Positions 24,901-32,912 of a stretch of 64,000 nucleotides of DNA are shown in pieces. Every line of letters starts with the position of its first letter. The stretch's first letter is position 1. The notes under the pieces were generated by a model that did not search any database, was not told the origin of the DNA, and saw nothing but the letters and a program-made list of their open reading frames with translations. The translations under genes and the position numbers were made by a program. The stretch comes from Hydrogenoanaerobacterium saccharovorans (GTDB lineage Bacteria; Bacillota; Clostridia; Oscillospirales; Ruminococcaceae): NCBI RefSeq assembly GCF_016901815.1, contig NZ_JACSNR010000009.1, positions 1-64,000 on the forward strand. The letters are read 5' to 3'.

Positions 24901-25914
24901 ATGTCTGCTTACCGTGAAATGAAGATCGACAAATCCCTCTACCAGCGCAGGGGCGGTTTCTTCCGTGCCCTGGAGGAGATGGACCCCTCCGCCGACTACC
25001 GCGGCACCGACCTGGAAAAACTCACCGCCTTCGAGCGCCAGCTCAAGCGCTTTGACATCCATGTGAGCGGCAGCGCCAGCGACCCGGTGGAGAAGTTCTT
25101 CCGCACCAGCGAAAGCGCTGTGCTGTTCCCTGCCTACATCGGCGCCGCCGTGGAACAGGGCATGCAGAGCCGGGATATTCTCTCCTCCATTGTGGCGGCA
25201 AAGACCGAGATCGACTCGATGGACTACCGCTCCATCCTGCCCATGCCCGATGCCGCTGACCGCACCTTGGCCGATGTTGCCGAGGGCGGCTTCCTGCCTG
25301 AGACCGAGATCCGCCTGAAGGAGAACCTGGTGCACCTGCGCAAGCGAGGCCGTATCCTCAAGGCCTCCTATGAGGCCATCCGCTTCCAGCGTCTGGACCT
25401 CTTTGCGGTGGCCCTCCGTCAGATCGGCGCCCAGATCGCCCGCACCGCTGTGGAGGACGCTGTGAAGGTGCTCATCGAGGGCGACGGCAATGAGAACCCC
25501 GCCGAGGTCATCGAAACCGCCGGCAGCGGCACCCTGACCTATGCCGACCTCTGCACCCTGTGGGGCAAGTTCGAGGACTATGAGATGAATGTGCTGCTCT
25601 GCAACCCCGAGGTGGGCAACAAGATCCTTTCGCTGGAGGAACTGCGCCAGCTGGGAGACGGCAACCGCTTCACCGCCCCCGGCACCTATGCCACCCCCTT
25701 CGGCGCTCTGCTGCTCAAGAGCTCGGCAGTGCCTGCGGACACCGTCATCGCCCTGGACAAGAACTGTGCCCTGGAGATGGTCACCGCCGGCGGCGTAGGC
25801 GTGGAGTATGACAAGGTCATCGACTGCCAGACCGAACGGGTGGGCATCACCTGCATCACCGGCTTTGCCAAGCTCTATCCCGACGCGGTGAAGGTGCTGA
25901 AGATCAAGGAATAA
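24901..25914 (+). CDS. major capsid protein, HK97-fold type
   Basis: This 337-residue protein lies in the position of the major head subunit and has the usual layout: a helical N-terminal arm (residues 1-90), an E-loop region, a spine helix near LFAVALRQIGAQIARTAVED, and a final A-domain segment with GITCITGFAKLYPDAVKVL. It would form the icosahedral shell. It is longest-conserved in codon use and shows no frameshift or stop, which argues for continued selection. GAAAGGAG precedes the ATG. Confidence 0.85.
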   Translation: MSAYREMKIDKSLYQRRGGFFRALEEMDPSADYRGTDLEKLTAFERQLKRFDIHVSGSASDPVEKFFRTSESAVLFPAYIGAAVEQGMQSRDILSSIVAAKTEIDSMDYRSILPMPDAADRTLADVAEGGFLPETEIRLKENLVHLRKRGRILKASYEAIRFQRLDLFAVALRQIGAQIARTAVEDAVKVLIEGDGNENPAEVIETAGSGTLTYADLCTLWGKFEDYEMNVLLCNPEVGNKILSLEELRQLGDGNRFTAPGTYATPFGALLLKSSAVPADTVIALDKNCALEMVTAGGVGVEYDKVIDCQTERVGITCITGFAKLYPDAVKVLKIKE

Positions 25915-25950
25915 TCCCCCGTTTCAGAAAGTGAGAAAGGAGGACTGCCT

Positions 25951-26334
25951 GTGGAAGAACAGGAGGTTTCGCGGCTGTTCGGGCTGTTTACCGGGCTTTC
26001 CGAGGAGGAGGCTGCCGGCTGGGCGGTGCTCTGCCGCAGCACCATCGCCGAACTCACCGGACGGCTCCGTCCCGGTGTGGACCCCGCTTCGGATGCCAAC
26101 CGGGAACGCCTTTCGGCTGCCGCTGCCGCCATGGCAGCCTACCGCTACCGTCTGCTGGGGGCAGGACAGACCCCTGACAGCCTCAAGGTGGGGGAGATCA
26201 CCCTCGCCTCCGGGGGCAGCTCGGGAGGAATCGGCGCTGCCGCCGCACTCCAGCAGGAATATCTGGCAGCGGTGCGGGAACTGGTGGACACCGGAGCATT
26301 CTGCTTCGAAAGGGTGAGAAGCCATGGCGTCTGA
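25951..26334 (+). CDS. head-tail connector protein
   Basis: This 127-residue helical protein follows the capsid gene, where phages encode the adaptor that binds below the portal (gp6/gp15-type). Three or four helices are visible, with an Ala-rich middle (LSAAAAAMAAYRYRL). A GTG start is used, backed by GAAAGGAGG seven bases upstream. It overlaps the next gene by 11 bases. The role comes from order and fold; I recognise no named motif. Confidence 0.65.
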   Translation: MEEQEVSRLFGLFTGLSEEEAAGWAVLCRSTIAELTGRLRPGVDPASDANRERLSAAAAAMAAYRYRLLGAGQTPDSLKVGEITLASGGSSGGIGAAAALQQEYLAAVRELVDTGAFCFERVRSHGV

Positions 26335-26686
26335 AGTGAAACGGCTCATCACCCGGGCTCTGGACAGCCTGGCAGTGGACGGACTGCTCCACGCCGCCGG
26401 ACAGGACGAACCCCTGCCGGTACGGGTGGTGCTGCAGCCGGTAGCCGACCGGAACAAGAGCTATCTGGAAGGCACTGAAACCCCATTGGGCGGCTATGGA
26501 CAGAACTATGGCATCGGCTATCTGCCCGCCGGGGAGGAGAGCCTTGCCATGCAGGCGGACGACTGGCTGGAAACAGCCGGAGAACAGTGGCGGGTACGCC
26601 GCCGGGAGGTGTTTTCCCTGCGGGGAGAGGCACTTTACCTGTGGTGTGTCCTCACAAAGGAGGAAGATGATGGCGGCACTGTATGA
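26324..26686 (+). CDS. head-tail stopper-like protein
   Basis: This 120-residue protein occupies the place of the head-completion stopper (SPP1 gp16-like), which closes the DNA channel after packaging. The sequence has alternating beta strands with a YGQNYGIGYLPAGEESL loop and a WRVRRREVFSLRG strand, similar in pattern to small connector proteins of contractile phages. The start overlaps the previous gene by 11 bases and the stop overlaps the next by 17 bases. Function is inferred from position. Confidence 0.6.
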   Translation: MASEVKRLITRALDSLAVDGLLHAAGQDEPLPVRVVLQPVADRNKSYLEGTETPLGGYGQNYGIGYLPAGEESLAMQADDWLETAGEQWRVRRREVFSLRGEALYLWCVLTKEEDDGGTV

Positions 26687-27143
26687 CCTGCGGGAAGAAC
26701 TCACCGCACTGCTCCGGCAGGGGCTTCCCGATGCGGCTGTGACCGGGGAATATCCCGGCGAGGGCCGGCGCTATCCCCAGACTGTGCCGGCTGTGGCAGT
26801 GGGCATAGCTGAAGCGGCCCTGCAGAAGCTGGACTACCTGGGAGAACAGGACGCCGGAGAACAGTCCGGACGCCGGTGGGAGACCCGGTTCCAGCTGGAA
26901 CTGAGCGCCCCCAGACGGTCGGGAGCCGGGGAACTGTACCGGCTCTTTGACCAGGTGAGCGGACTGCTGCTCACCTACGGCAGCCGGTACGGGCTCCAGG
27001 AGGTGGACTGCGGCAGGGCAGAGTATATCCGGGAACGGGACTGCTTTGCCCTGACCTGCACTGCCCTGTGCGTTCTCGAGGAGACTGAGACCCAGCCCGG
27101 CACTGCCATCACCGGCTTTGAAGTGACAAGGAGGAGTGACTGA
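26670..27143 (+). CDS. tail completion/terminator-like protein
   Basis: This 157-residue protein has the size and order of the tail-terminator protein (gp17/gpU type) that caps the tail and joins it to the head. A mixed helix-strand pattern with an early YDLREELTALLRQGLPD helix and a RWETRFQLELSA strand pair fits that fold. Two ATGs exist at 26667 and 26670; the second has better spacing from AAAGGAGG. Its last base is the first of the sheath gene. Identity is by context. Confidence 0.6.
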   Translation: MAALYDLREELTALLRQGLPDAAVTGEYPGEGRRYPQTVPAVAVGIAEAALQKLDYLGEQDAGEQSGRRWETRFQLELSAPRRSGAGELYRLFDQVSGLLLTYGSRYGLQEVDCGRAEYIRERDCFALTCTALCVLEETETQPGTAITGFEVTRRSD

Positions 27144-28171
27144 TGGAAGAAAAACTGCGCCCGGGGGTGTTTTCCAGCTACACCGCCGGCAGCTCGGGCT
27201 ATGGCTCGGGCAGCCGGGCGGCGGGACTGATCGTCCCCGGCGTGACCGCTCCGGGCACCCCGGTGTGGGTGACTGACGGCACCGAAGCCGCCGCTGCCCT
27301 GCCCGCCCGGGAGGAAGCAGAGGCCCTGGCAGCCTGTGAACTGCTGCTCGCCACCGGCGCCGGAAAGGTATGGCTCTGCCCGGTGGCAGAGGAGGGCTGG
27401 CAGGCGGCCTTTGACCTGGCGGGGGCCGAGGCAGAGCTGGACACCATTGTCTCGGCCTGTGAAGAGGAGGCGGATGCCCTGGCCTTTGCCGCCATGCTCA
27501 CCGCCGCCGCCAACGACCGCCGGGAACGGGTGGGCATCATCGCCGCCGCTGACGACGAAGCTGCCCTGGCCCTGGCAGCGGCAGTGAACTGTGAGCGTGT
27601 GATGCTCACCGCCGGCAGCGGCGTCTACCAGGACTGCGATTCACCGCTCTGTCTGGCGGCGGCAGTGGCGGGAAAACTGCTCTCCCGCTCCGCCCCGGAC
27701 GAGAGCCTGTCCGCCGCGGTACTGGAAGGGCTTTCGGCGGTCTCCCCGGCCCGGAGTGAGGCGGAGATCGAAACCCTGCTCCGGGGCGGTGTGGTGCCGG
27801 CGGAATGGGTGGGCGGTCAGGCGGAGTGCATCCGCGGCGTGACCACCCGCACCAAGAATGGCTCCGCCCCCGACAGCACCTGGCGGGACATCACCACCCT
27901 GCTCACGGTGGATCACATCATGCAGGCGGTGCGCCAGATGCTCACCGAAAAACTGCGGGGGGTGCGCTCCTCCCAGCAGTCGCTGGAGAGTGTCGCCTCC
28001 CAGGTGACGGTGCTGCTCCGGCAGAAGGAGGAGGAAGGTCTGCTCGAGGACTGGAGTGACCCGGTGGTCTATACCCGCCCCGAGGACGCCTCGGTCTGCG
28101 TGGTGGAGCTCTCCTTCGCTGTGGCCCGTGTGGTGAGCCGCATCACCGTCACCGCCTCCATTACGCTCTAA
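27143..28171 (+). CDS. contractile tail sheath protein
   Basis: The sheath shortens on target contact and drives the tube through the envelope. This 342-residue protein opens with KLRPGVFSSYTA, the start typical of phage sheath proteins (RPGVY), and ends with the conserved last strand region VARVVSRITVTASITL, which makes the inter-subunit handshake. The middle (residues 60-190) is an Ala/Glu-rich variable domain. At about 340 residues it is at the short end for the family, near PBSX XkdK-type proteins. This makes the particle a myovirus type. GAGGAGTGACTG precedes the ATG. Confidence 0.82.
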   Translation: MEEKLRPGVFSSYTAGSSGYGSGSRAAGLIVPGVTAPGTPVWVTDGTEAAAALPAREEAEALAACELLLATGAGKVWLCPVAEEGWQAAFDLAGAEAELDTIVSACEEEADALAFAAMLTAAANDRRERVGIIAAADDEAALALAAAVNCERVMLTAGSGVYQDCDSPLCLAAAVAGKLLSRSAPDESLSAAVLEGLSAVSPARSEAEIETLLRGGVVPAEWVGGQAECIRGVTTRTKNGSAPDSTWRDITTLLTVDHIMQAVRQMLTEKLRGVRSSQQSLESVASQVTVLLRQKEEEGLLEDWSDPVVYTRPEDASVCVVELSFAVARVVSRITVTASITL

Positions 28172-28187
28172 ACAGGGGCTTTGCCCC

Positions 28188-28251
28188 CACGCCCCCGGGG
28201 CTGTCTTCCGGTCTCTGCCGGAATCAGCCCCCCCATCGGGGTGTGTTTTTT
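28188..28251 (+). terminator. rod-shaped attenuator hairpin between sheath and tube genes
   Basis: CACGCCCC (28188-28195) pairs with GGGGTGTG (28238-28245); inside it GGGGCTG (28197-28203) pairs with CAGCCCC (28225-28231) and TTCCGG (28206-28211) with CCGGAA (28218-28223). A six-T run follows at 28246-28251. It has all signs of an intrinsic terminator inside an otherwise unbroken operon. Confidence 0.8.
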
Positions 28252-28272
28252 CTCTGAAAAGGAGGGACACAG

Positions 28273-28647
28273 ATGGCAGTATTTCCCACTGCAAAGGATA
28301 TTTACATCGAAGTGGACGGACGCCGCCTGGCTGCGGCCCAGAGCTATCGGGTGAAAACCACCCGGGAAGCCCGGTTCGTGGAGAGCTTCGGTTCGGCTCA
28401 GCCCGCCGGTACCGTAGCGGGTCAGCCCCGGCATACTATCGAACTCACCCGGCTGCAGGTGGTGGGCGAAACCGGCGTGGATTTCCATGCCCTGAGCGAC
28501 TTTACCATCGTCATCGTCAAGCCCGACCGCAAGATCCTCTTTACCGGCTGCCAGTGGAGCGGCGTCACCGAACAGGCCGAAAGCTCCGACCCTGTGAGCG
28601 AAAAACTCACCGCTGTGGCTGCCGCCCGTCTGGAGGTGAGCCTGTGA
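28273..28647 (+). CDS. tail tube protein
   Basis: This 124-residue protein follows the sheath gene, where the inner-tube subunit is always encoded. It has the tube-like beta pattern: FPTAKDIYIEVDGRRLAAAQ, a central IELTRLQVVGETGVDFHALS strand-loop and a closing LTAVAAARLEVSL strand. Size and start pattern match XkdM-type tubes approximately. It would stack in hexameric rings inside the sheath. AAAAGGAGGG precedes the ATG. Its stop overlaps the chaperone GTG start by four bases. Confidence 0.75.
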   Translation: MAVFPTAKDIYIEVDGRRLAAAQSYRVKTTREARFVESFGSAQPAGTVAGQPRHTIELTRLQVVGETGVDFHALSDFTIVIVKPDRKILFTGCQWSGVTEQAESSDPVSEKLTAVAAARLEVSL

Positions 28648-28958
28648 CCGATGTGACCAAGCTGAAACTCTACCCCCTCACCGCCTGGGACGAGGTGAGC
28701 TTTGCCCGGCGTATGGCAAGGGTGCTGGCGCTGATCCTCCCCGATGTGGGGGACCTTGCCGCCGCCGAAGCCCTGGCGACCAACTGCGTCACGGTATTCT
28801 GTGCCGTCCGGGGCGCCATCGATGAGGTGCGCACCCCCGAGGACCTGCTCTACCGTCTGACCCTGGACGAGATTGCCCAGCTGGCAGAACGGTATGCCCG
28901 TCTCCGGGACGGCTGGTGCGAACGGGAAGGAGAGGATTCCCATGCGCCGGACGCTTGA
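28644..28958 (+). CDS. tail assembly chaperone
   Basis: This 104-residue acidic, helical protein has the position and size of tail-assembly chaperones (XkdN/gpG type), which keep the tape-measure protein soluble until the tube is built. LYPLTAWDEVSFARRMARVL and a LLYRLTLDEIAQLAERYARL helix are the main features. A GTG start with GGAGGTGA in front is used. Phages often extend this protein by a programmed frameshift into a following frame; here the next frame encodes a separate 96-residue protein with its own ribosome binding site. The presence of a chaperone without a visible tape measure is odd. Confidence 0.6.
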   Translation: MTDVTKLKLYPLTAWDEVSFARRMARVLALILPDVGDLAAAEALATNCVTVFCAVRGAIDEVRTPEDLLYRLTLDEIAQLAERYARLRDGWCEREGEDSHAPDA

Positions 28959-29232
28959 CGCGGCACTGCGCCGCCAGATCCGGGCCGCCGCCCCCGCCCC
29001 GGCGGAAGAACCCGATGCCCCGGTGTGGAAGCCGGGCTTCGGGGAGGAGGCCGAGCCTCCTGCCGCCGTGCGTCTGCCCGGGGAGGAGCCGGAGGAGAGC
29101 ACTCCGGCAAAGCGGGGGTGTCCGGCGGCGGAGGGAGTGATCCGCCGGGCAGGAGCAAAGGCTCCGGTACCGGACCCCCAGGGGCTGCTGCCCTATGAGA
29201 GGAGGAATCGCCGATGGACACCGTACAGGTGA
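28942..29232 (+). CDS. small Pro/Ala-rich protein in the tape-measure position
   Basis: This 96-residue protein is rich in Pro, Ala, Glu and Arg (APAPAEEPDAPVWKPGFGEE) and ends in PDPQGLLPYERRNRRW. I recognise no family. GGAAGGAGAGG precedes the ATG. It sits between chaperone and hub-proximal genes, exactly where contractile phages encode a tape measure of several hundred residues, but it has no membrane segment and no long coiled coil. It could be a second chaperone part, a very short tape measure or a remnant. Confidence 0.5.
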   Translation: MRRTLDAALRRQIRAAAPAPAEEPDAPVWKPGFGEEAEPPAAVRLPGEEPEESTPAKRGCPAAEGVIRRAGAKAPVPDPQGLLPYERRNRRWTPYR

Positions 29233-29582
29233 GCTATGGACAGTACATCTTTTCCCCGAACCCGGCGGCAGTGACGGTGAAGAACCGCCGCACCGCCGTG
29301 ACCGAACCCCTGCCCGGCGGCGGGGAATGGCTGACCGTCACCGGGACAGCGCCCCGGGAGGTGACGCTGGAAGGGCAGCTCTGGGCCGAGGACGCTGCCG
29401 CGGCGCTGCGCCGGTATGAGGAGCTGCGCAAGGTCTATGAAGCCGGGGGCGCCCAGGTGCTGTGCGTACCGGGACACCCGCCCTTCTACGCCCTGTTCAC
29501 CGCTCTGACTCTGGAAGCCCAGGGGGACGGACGGGTGCTGGACTATGCCGCTCAGTTCCTGGAAGGGGGCGAACTGCTGTGA
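29214..29582 (+). CDS. hub-proximal tail protein, XkdP-like position
   Basis: This 122-residue protein begins TVQVSYGQYIFSPNPAAVTV and contains EPLPGGGEWLTVTG and an EVTLEGQLWAEDAAAALRRY strand-helix, a pattern seen in the N-terminal part of phage baseplate proteins that contact the tube end (XkdP and similar). The usual C-terminal LysM peptidoglycan-binding domain is absent. AGGAGGAATCGCC precedes the ATG. It overlaps the gene before by 19 bases and the one after by four. Its role is inferred from order. Confidence 0.6.
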   Translation: MDTVQVSYGQYIFSPNPAAVTVKNRRTAVTEPLPGGGEWLTVTGTAPREVTLEGQLWAEDAAAALRRYEELRKVYEAGGAQVLCVPGHPPFYALFTALTLEAQGDGRVLDYAAQFLEGGELL

Positions 29583-30517
29583 CTGTGACCCTCTTTACCC
29601 TGGACGGCACCCGCATGGAGACCGACCGGGTGCTGGAAGCCTCTGCCGACTGCCAGGCGGGCAGTCCGGCGGCACAGTTTTCGGCGGTGCTGCCCGGGGA
29701 GAACTGGCCCGAGGAACTGGTCACCGTCCGCTGGAAGGACGACTCGGGTTTTACCCTCTTCGAGGGCTATCTGGACACCGCTGCCCAGGTGCTGGACAGC
29801 GACGGCCCCCGGCTGGAGGTCACCGCCCGGAGCGCCGGGTGCTATCTGCTCGATAACGAAGCCCTGCCCCAGAGCTATGACTCGGTGACGCTGGACAGCT
29901 TCTGCCAGCGGTACTTAGACAGCTACGGCATCTTCCGCCGGGGCTTTTCTTACCGGGGACGCATTCCCTATACCGTCCCCAAGGGCCAGAGCGAATGGGA
30001 AGCCCTGGCGGGGTTTGTCTATGCCCTCACCGGGAAGTTCCCCTATCTCAGCCGGGAGGGGGAGCTCTGTCTGCTGCCCCGGGACGGAACTGCCGTACAG
30101 CTCTCCAACACCCGCACCGGCGGAGTGCGGTTTCTCGCCCGGACACTCTCCGAGCGCCGGAGCGAGCCCATCTCCAAGGTGCTGGTCCGGGATAAGAACG
30201 GCTATTACCCCACTGAGTTCGGCGACCGCCGGGCGCTGGAGCTGGGCATCCGCCGCAAGCGCTACCTGATCCCGCCCACCCAGTACGAGGACGGACGGGA
30301 GGACGCTCCCACCCTGCTGCGCCGGGCCATGGCGGACTACCGCCGGGGAGAAGCCGAACTGCCCGGCCTGGTGAACGGGATTTTTCTCGGGGACCGGGTA
30401 CAGTTCGATACCGGACGGGAATGGCTGGTGATCCGGGTGCAGTGGAAACAGAGCGGCAGCACCGCCCGCACCCATCTGGAACTGGCTGATCCCACCTATG
30501 CCGATCTCTATGGATAA
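29579..30517 (+). CDS. baseplate hub protein, gpD/XkdQ-like
   Basis: This 312-residue protein matches the hub proteins (T4 gp27, P2 gpD, PBSX XkdQ) that form the trimeric centre of the baseplate. The hallmark region IPYTVPKGQSEWEALAGFVY followed by ALTGKFPYLSREGELCL is present near residues 125-165, and a C-terminal beta domain with GIFLGDRVQFDTGREWLVI follows. A GTG start overlaps the previous stop (GTGA). It would dock the spike below and the tube above. Confidence 0.78.
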   Translation: MTVTLFTLDGTRMETDRVLEASADCQAGSPAAQFSAVLPGENWPEELVTVRWKDDSGFTLFEGYLDTAAQVLDSDGPRLEVTARSAGCYLLDNEALPQSYDSVTLDSFCQRYLDSYGIFRRGFSYRGRIPYTVPKGQSEWEALAGFVYALTGKFPYLSREGELCLLPRDGTAVQLSNTRTGGVRFLARTLSERRSEPISKVLVRDKNGYYPTEFGDRRALELGIRRKRYLIPPTQYEDGREDAPTLLRRAMADYRRGEAELPGLVNGIFLGDRVQFDTGREWLVIRVQWKQSGSTARTHLELADPTYADLYG

Positions 30518-30534
30518 AAGAAAGGAAGATGACC

Positions 30535-30879
30535 ATGCAGGAGGAAATGACCCGGCTGCGTATGGCTGCCGCCGGTGAGGACGGTATGCTCATCACCGGG
30601 GAAGCCCGCCGGGACGCCGCCTGGTTTCTGCCGCCGGGCTATGCCGCCCGTCCGGAACCGGGCAGTACGGTGCTCACCGCCGATCTGGGAGGAGGCCCTC
30701 TCGCCCTGGGCGTGCCCATGGCACAGGCAGACCTGCTCCCCGGGGAGATCCGTCTCACCGCCGGTGCTGCCATGCTGCGGCTCTGTCCCGATGGGCGGGT
30801 GTATCTCAACGGCGTGGAGATCACCCCCGCCGGCACCGCTGAGAAGGGAGGGCAGAGCCGTGGATCTGATGCTTCGTGA
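30535..30879 (+). CDS. baseplate spike protein, gpV-like, short
   Basis: This 114-residue protein has the beta-repeat signature of central spike proteins: PGEIRLTAGAAMLRLCPDGR followed by VYLNGVEIT, as in the C-terminal beta helix of gpV-type spikes. An N-terminal OB-like portion seems reduced. It would form the membrane-piercing tip. The ATG at 30535 is chosen over that at 30529, which touches the AAAGGAAG site. It overlaps the following gene by 20 bases. Confidence 0.65.
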   Translation: MQEEMTRLRMAAAGEDGMLITGEARRDAAWFLPPGYAARPEPGSTVLTADLGGGPLALGVPMAQADLLPGEIRLTAGAAMLRLCPDGRVYLNGVEITPAGTAEKGGQSRGSDAS

Positions 30880-31198
30880 CGGGGATCTCCTGCCCGGCGC
30901 GGACGGACAGCCCCTGACGGTCACCGGGCTGGCAGAACTGCGCCAGCGGGTGATGATCCGGCTATGCAGCCGCCGGAGCGGGTTTGTGCCCTATCCCGAA
31001 CTGGGCAGTGAGCTCTACCGCATGAACCGGGCGGATCAGGAGCGCATCCGGGCGGCGGTGGAGGAGGCGCTCTGTCCGCTGACCGGGGTGACCGTGCTGA
31101 GTGTGGAACCGGTGCCGGGGGCATCGGGCCTGGAAGTGCGGGTGGAACTGGAAGCGGACGGCGTAAGTGAAACCGCCGGTCTGCTGCTGACCCTGTAA
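30860..31198 (+). CDS. baseplate wedge protein, gp25/XkdS-like
   Basis: This 112-residue protein matches the gp25/gpW-like wedge proteins that start sheath assembly. LRQRVMIRLCSRRSGFVPYP then ELGSELYRM near residues 30-55 is the diagnostic stretch, followed by helix ADQERIRAAVEEALCPL and two C-terminal strands. A GTG start has GAAGGGAGGGCAGA in front. Its position between spike and baseplate-J genes is the standard one. Confidence 0.75.
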   Translation: MDLMLRDGDLLPGADGQPLTVTGLAELRQRVMIRLCSRRSGFVPYPELGSELYRMNRADQERIRAAVEEALCPLTGVTVLSVEPVPGASGLEVRVELEADGVSETAGLLLTL

Positions 31199-31232
31199 AC
31201 CATGACGACCCCCGGAACGGGGAGAGGGAGGA

Positions 31233-32300
31233 ATGAATTTGGAAAGCGGTTATCTTACAGCCATGCGGGCGGAATACCAGCGGCTCACCGGCGCCCTGCC
31301 GGGGGAGGACAGCGACATCGGCATCCGTATGGCTCTGCTGGCAAACCAGCTGGAACTGCTGGAGGAGGAGCTTGGTGCCCTGCGCCAGGCCGCGGACCCG
31401 GAGACGGCGGAGGGTGAAATGCTCGACCGCCATGCCGACAGCCGGGGACTCCGGCGCAAGGAGGCGGCAGCTGCGGGCGGCGTGCTGCGGTTCTACCGGG
31501 AGGGAGCGGCGGCTCAGGAGATCGTGCTGCCCCAGGGACTGGTGGCCTCCACAGCCGGCGCGGAACCGGTGCGGTTTGTCACCACTGCCGAGGGACGCAT
31601 CGCCGCCGGGGAGACCGAAGCCCTGGTGCCGGCTCAGGCCGAACAGCCGGGCAGCACCGGCAATGCCGCCGCCGGGAGCATCACCGTGCTGGTGACAGCG
31701 GTGGGCTCGGTGGACGGGGTGGAGAATCCCGAGGGCTTCTCGGGCGGACAGGACGCCGAAACTGACGACGAACTGCGCAGCCGTCTGCTGGAGAGCTACC
31801 ATGCGGTATCCAATGGTTCCAATGCCGCCTATTACCGCCGTCTGGCCCTGGCCCAGGACGGGGTGGCGTCGGTGCAGGTGATCCAGCGCCCCAGAGGCAG
31901 CGGCAGCGTTGATCTGGTCATTGCCGGGGAGGGCGCGGCGGCTTCGGAGGACACCGTCCGGGAGCTGGGCGAACTGGTGGCCCAGCAGCGGGAACTGGGT
32001 GTGGATGCCCAGGTCACTGCCGCCGAGGAAAGCCCCTGTCCGGTGACGCTGGAGCTCTTCGCCGGGGAGAACTACGCCTTTGACGATGTGAAAACCCAGG
32101 CCGAAGCCGCTCTCCGGGCGCTGTTCGGGGAACTGGCAGTGGGTCAGCCCCTCTACATTGCCCGGATCATCGGCACGGTGATGGCAGTGCCGGGTGTGGA
32201 GAACTGCCGTCTCACCGCTCCGGCAGCCGATCAGCCCGGGGCGGAGCGCAGTCTCATCACCCTGGGCGAACTGACCGTGACAAAGGGGGCGGAAGCATGA
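31233..32300 (+). CDS. baseplate J-like protein
   Basis: This 355-residue protein is the J/XkdT-type wedge component that links the hub to fibres and triggers contraction. It shows the family plan: N-terminal helices with DSDIGIRMALLANQLELLEE, a central beta region, then the conserved FSGGQDAETDDELRSRLLES and VSNGSNAAYYRRLALAQDGV motifs near residues 165-210. GGAGG lies one base before ATG and seven before an in-frame TTG two codons later, so the TTG at 31239 may be the true start. It overlaps the next gene by four bases. Confidence 0.85.
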   Translation: MNLESGYLTAMRAEYQRLTGALPGEDSDIGIRMALLANQLELLEEELGALRQAADPETAEGEMLDRHADSRGLRRKEAAAAGGVLRFYREGAAAQEIVLPQGLVASTAGAEPVRFVTTAEGRIAAGETEALVPAQAEQPGSTGNAAAGSITVLVTAVGSVDGVENPEGFSGGQDAETDDELRSRLLESYHAVSNGSNAAYYRRLALAQDGVASVQVIQRPRGSGSVDLVIAGEGAAASEDTVRELGELVAQQRELGVDAQVTAAEESPCPVTLELFAGENYAFDDVKTQAEAALRALFGELAVGQPLYIARIIGTVMAVPGVENCRLTAPAADQPGAERSLITLGELTVTKGAEA

Positions 32301-32911
32301 AGTTCGGCACCCGTTCAGCCCTGACCCCGGCGGGTTGGGAGAGCATGGTGGCACTGCTGGACCCGCTGCGCCTCTATGACCTCTCGCCCGGGAGCTTTGT
32401 GTCCCGGGAGCTCATGGCCTATGCCGCGGGACTGGCTTTGTTCCGTCAGCGGCTGGAACAGTGCCGGGACGATCTGTTCCTTGCCACCTGCAGTCTGGAA
32501 CGGCTGGCCCGATGGGAGGAACTGCTGGATCTGCCGGTGGCCCGTACCGATGAGGCCAGCCGCCGGGAGATGGCGGCAGTGAAGCTCTCCATCGGGGAGG
32601 GGGATTTCACTCCGGAGGGCATCCGCCGTTCCCTGCTGGCTGCCGGCCTGGAAGCGGAACTGGAAGAGGATTTCTCCCAGCGGCTGATCCGGGTCACCGA
32701 TGCCCGGATCATCGGCGGCTACCAGACCCTGGACGAAGTCAAGGCCCAGGTGCGCCGGATGCTCCCCGCCCATCTCGAGGTGGAGTTTGACATCGGTGTG
32801 CTGACCTGGGAGATGTTCGAAGCCATCGGACTGGATTTTGCCGCCTGGGACAGCCGGGACTTTACCTGGGAATGGTTCGATCTCAATGGAGAAAAACTGG
32901 GAGGAGAATGA
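32297..32911 (+). CDS. tail protein I / XkdU-like (DUF2313) protein
   Basis: This 204-residue protein follows baseplate J as in PBSX (XkdU, YmfQ family). LARWEELLDLPVARTDEASR and RREMAAVKLSIGEGDFTPEG near residues 70-105 are the typical stretches, followed by a beta sandwich and a Trp-rich end (FTWEWFDLNGEKLGGE). It is thought to connect the wedge to the fibres. The start overlaps the J stop codon (ATGA). Two bases separate it from the last gene of the cluster. Confidence 0.75.
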   Translation: MKFGTRSALTPAGWESMVALLDPLRLYDLSPGSFVSRELMAYAAGLALFRQRLEQCRDDLFLATCSLERLARWEELLDLPVARTDEASRREMAAVKLSIGEGDFTPEGIRRSLLAAGLEAELEEDFSQRLIRVTDARIIGGYQTLDEVKAQVRRMLPAHLEVEFDIGVLTWEMFEAIGLDFAAWDSRDFTWEWFDLNGEKLGGE

Positions 32912-32912
32912 T

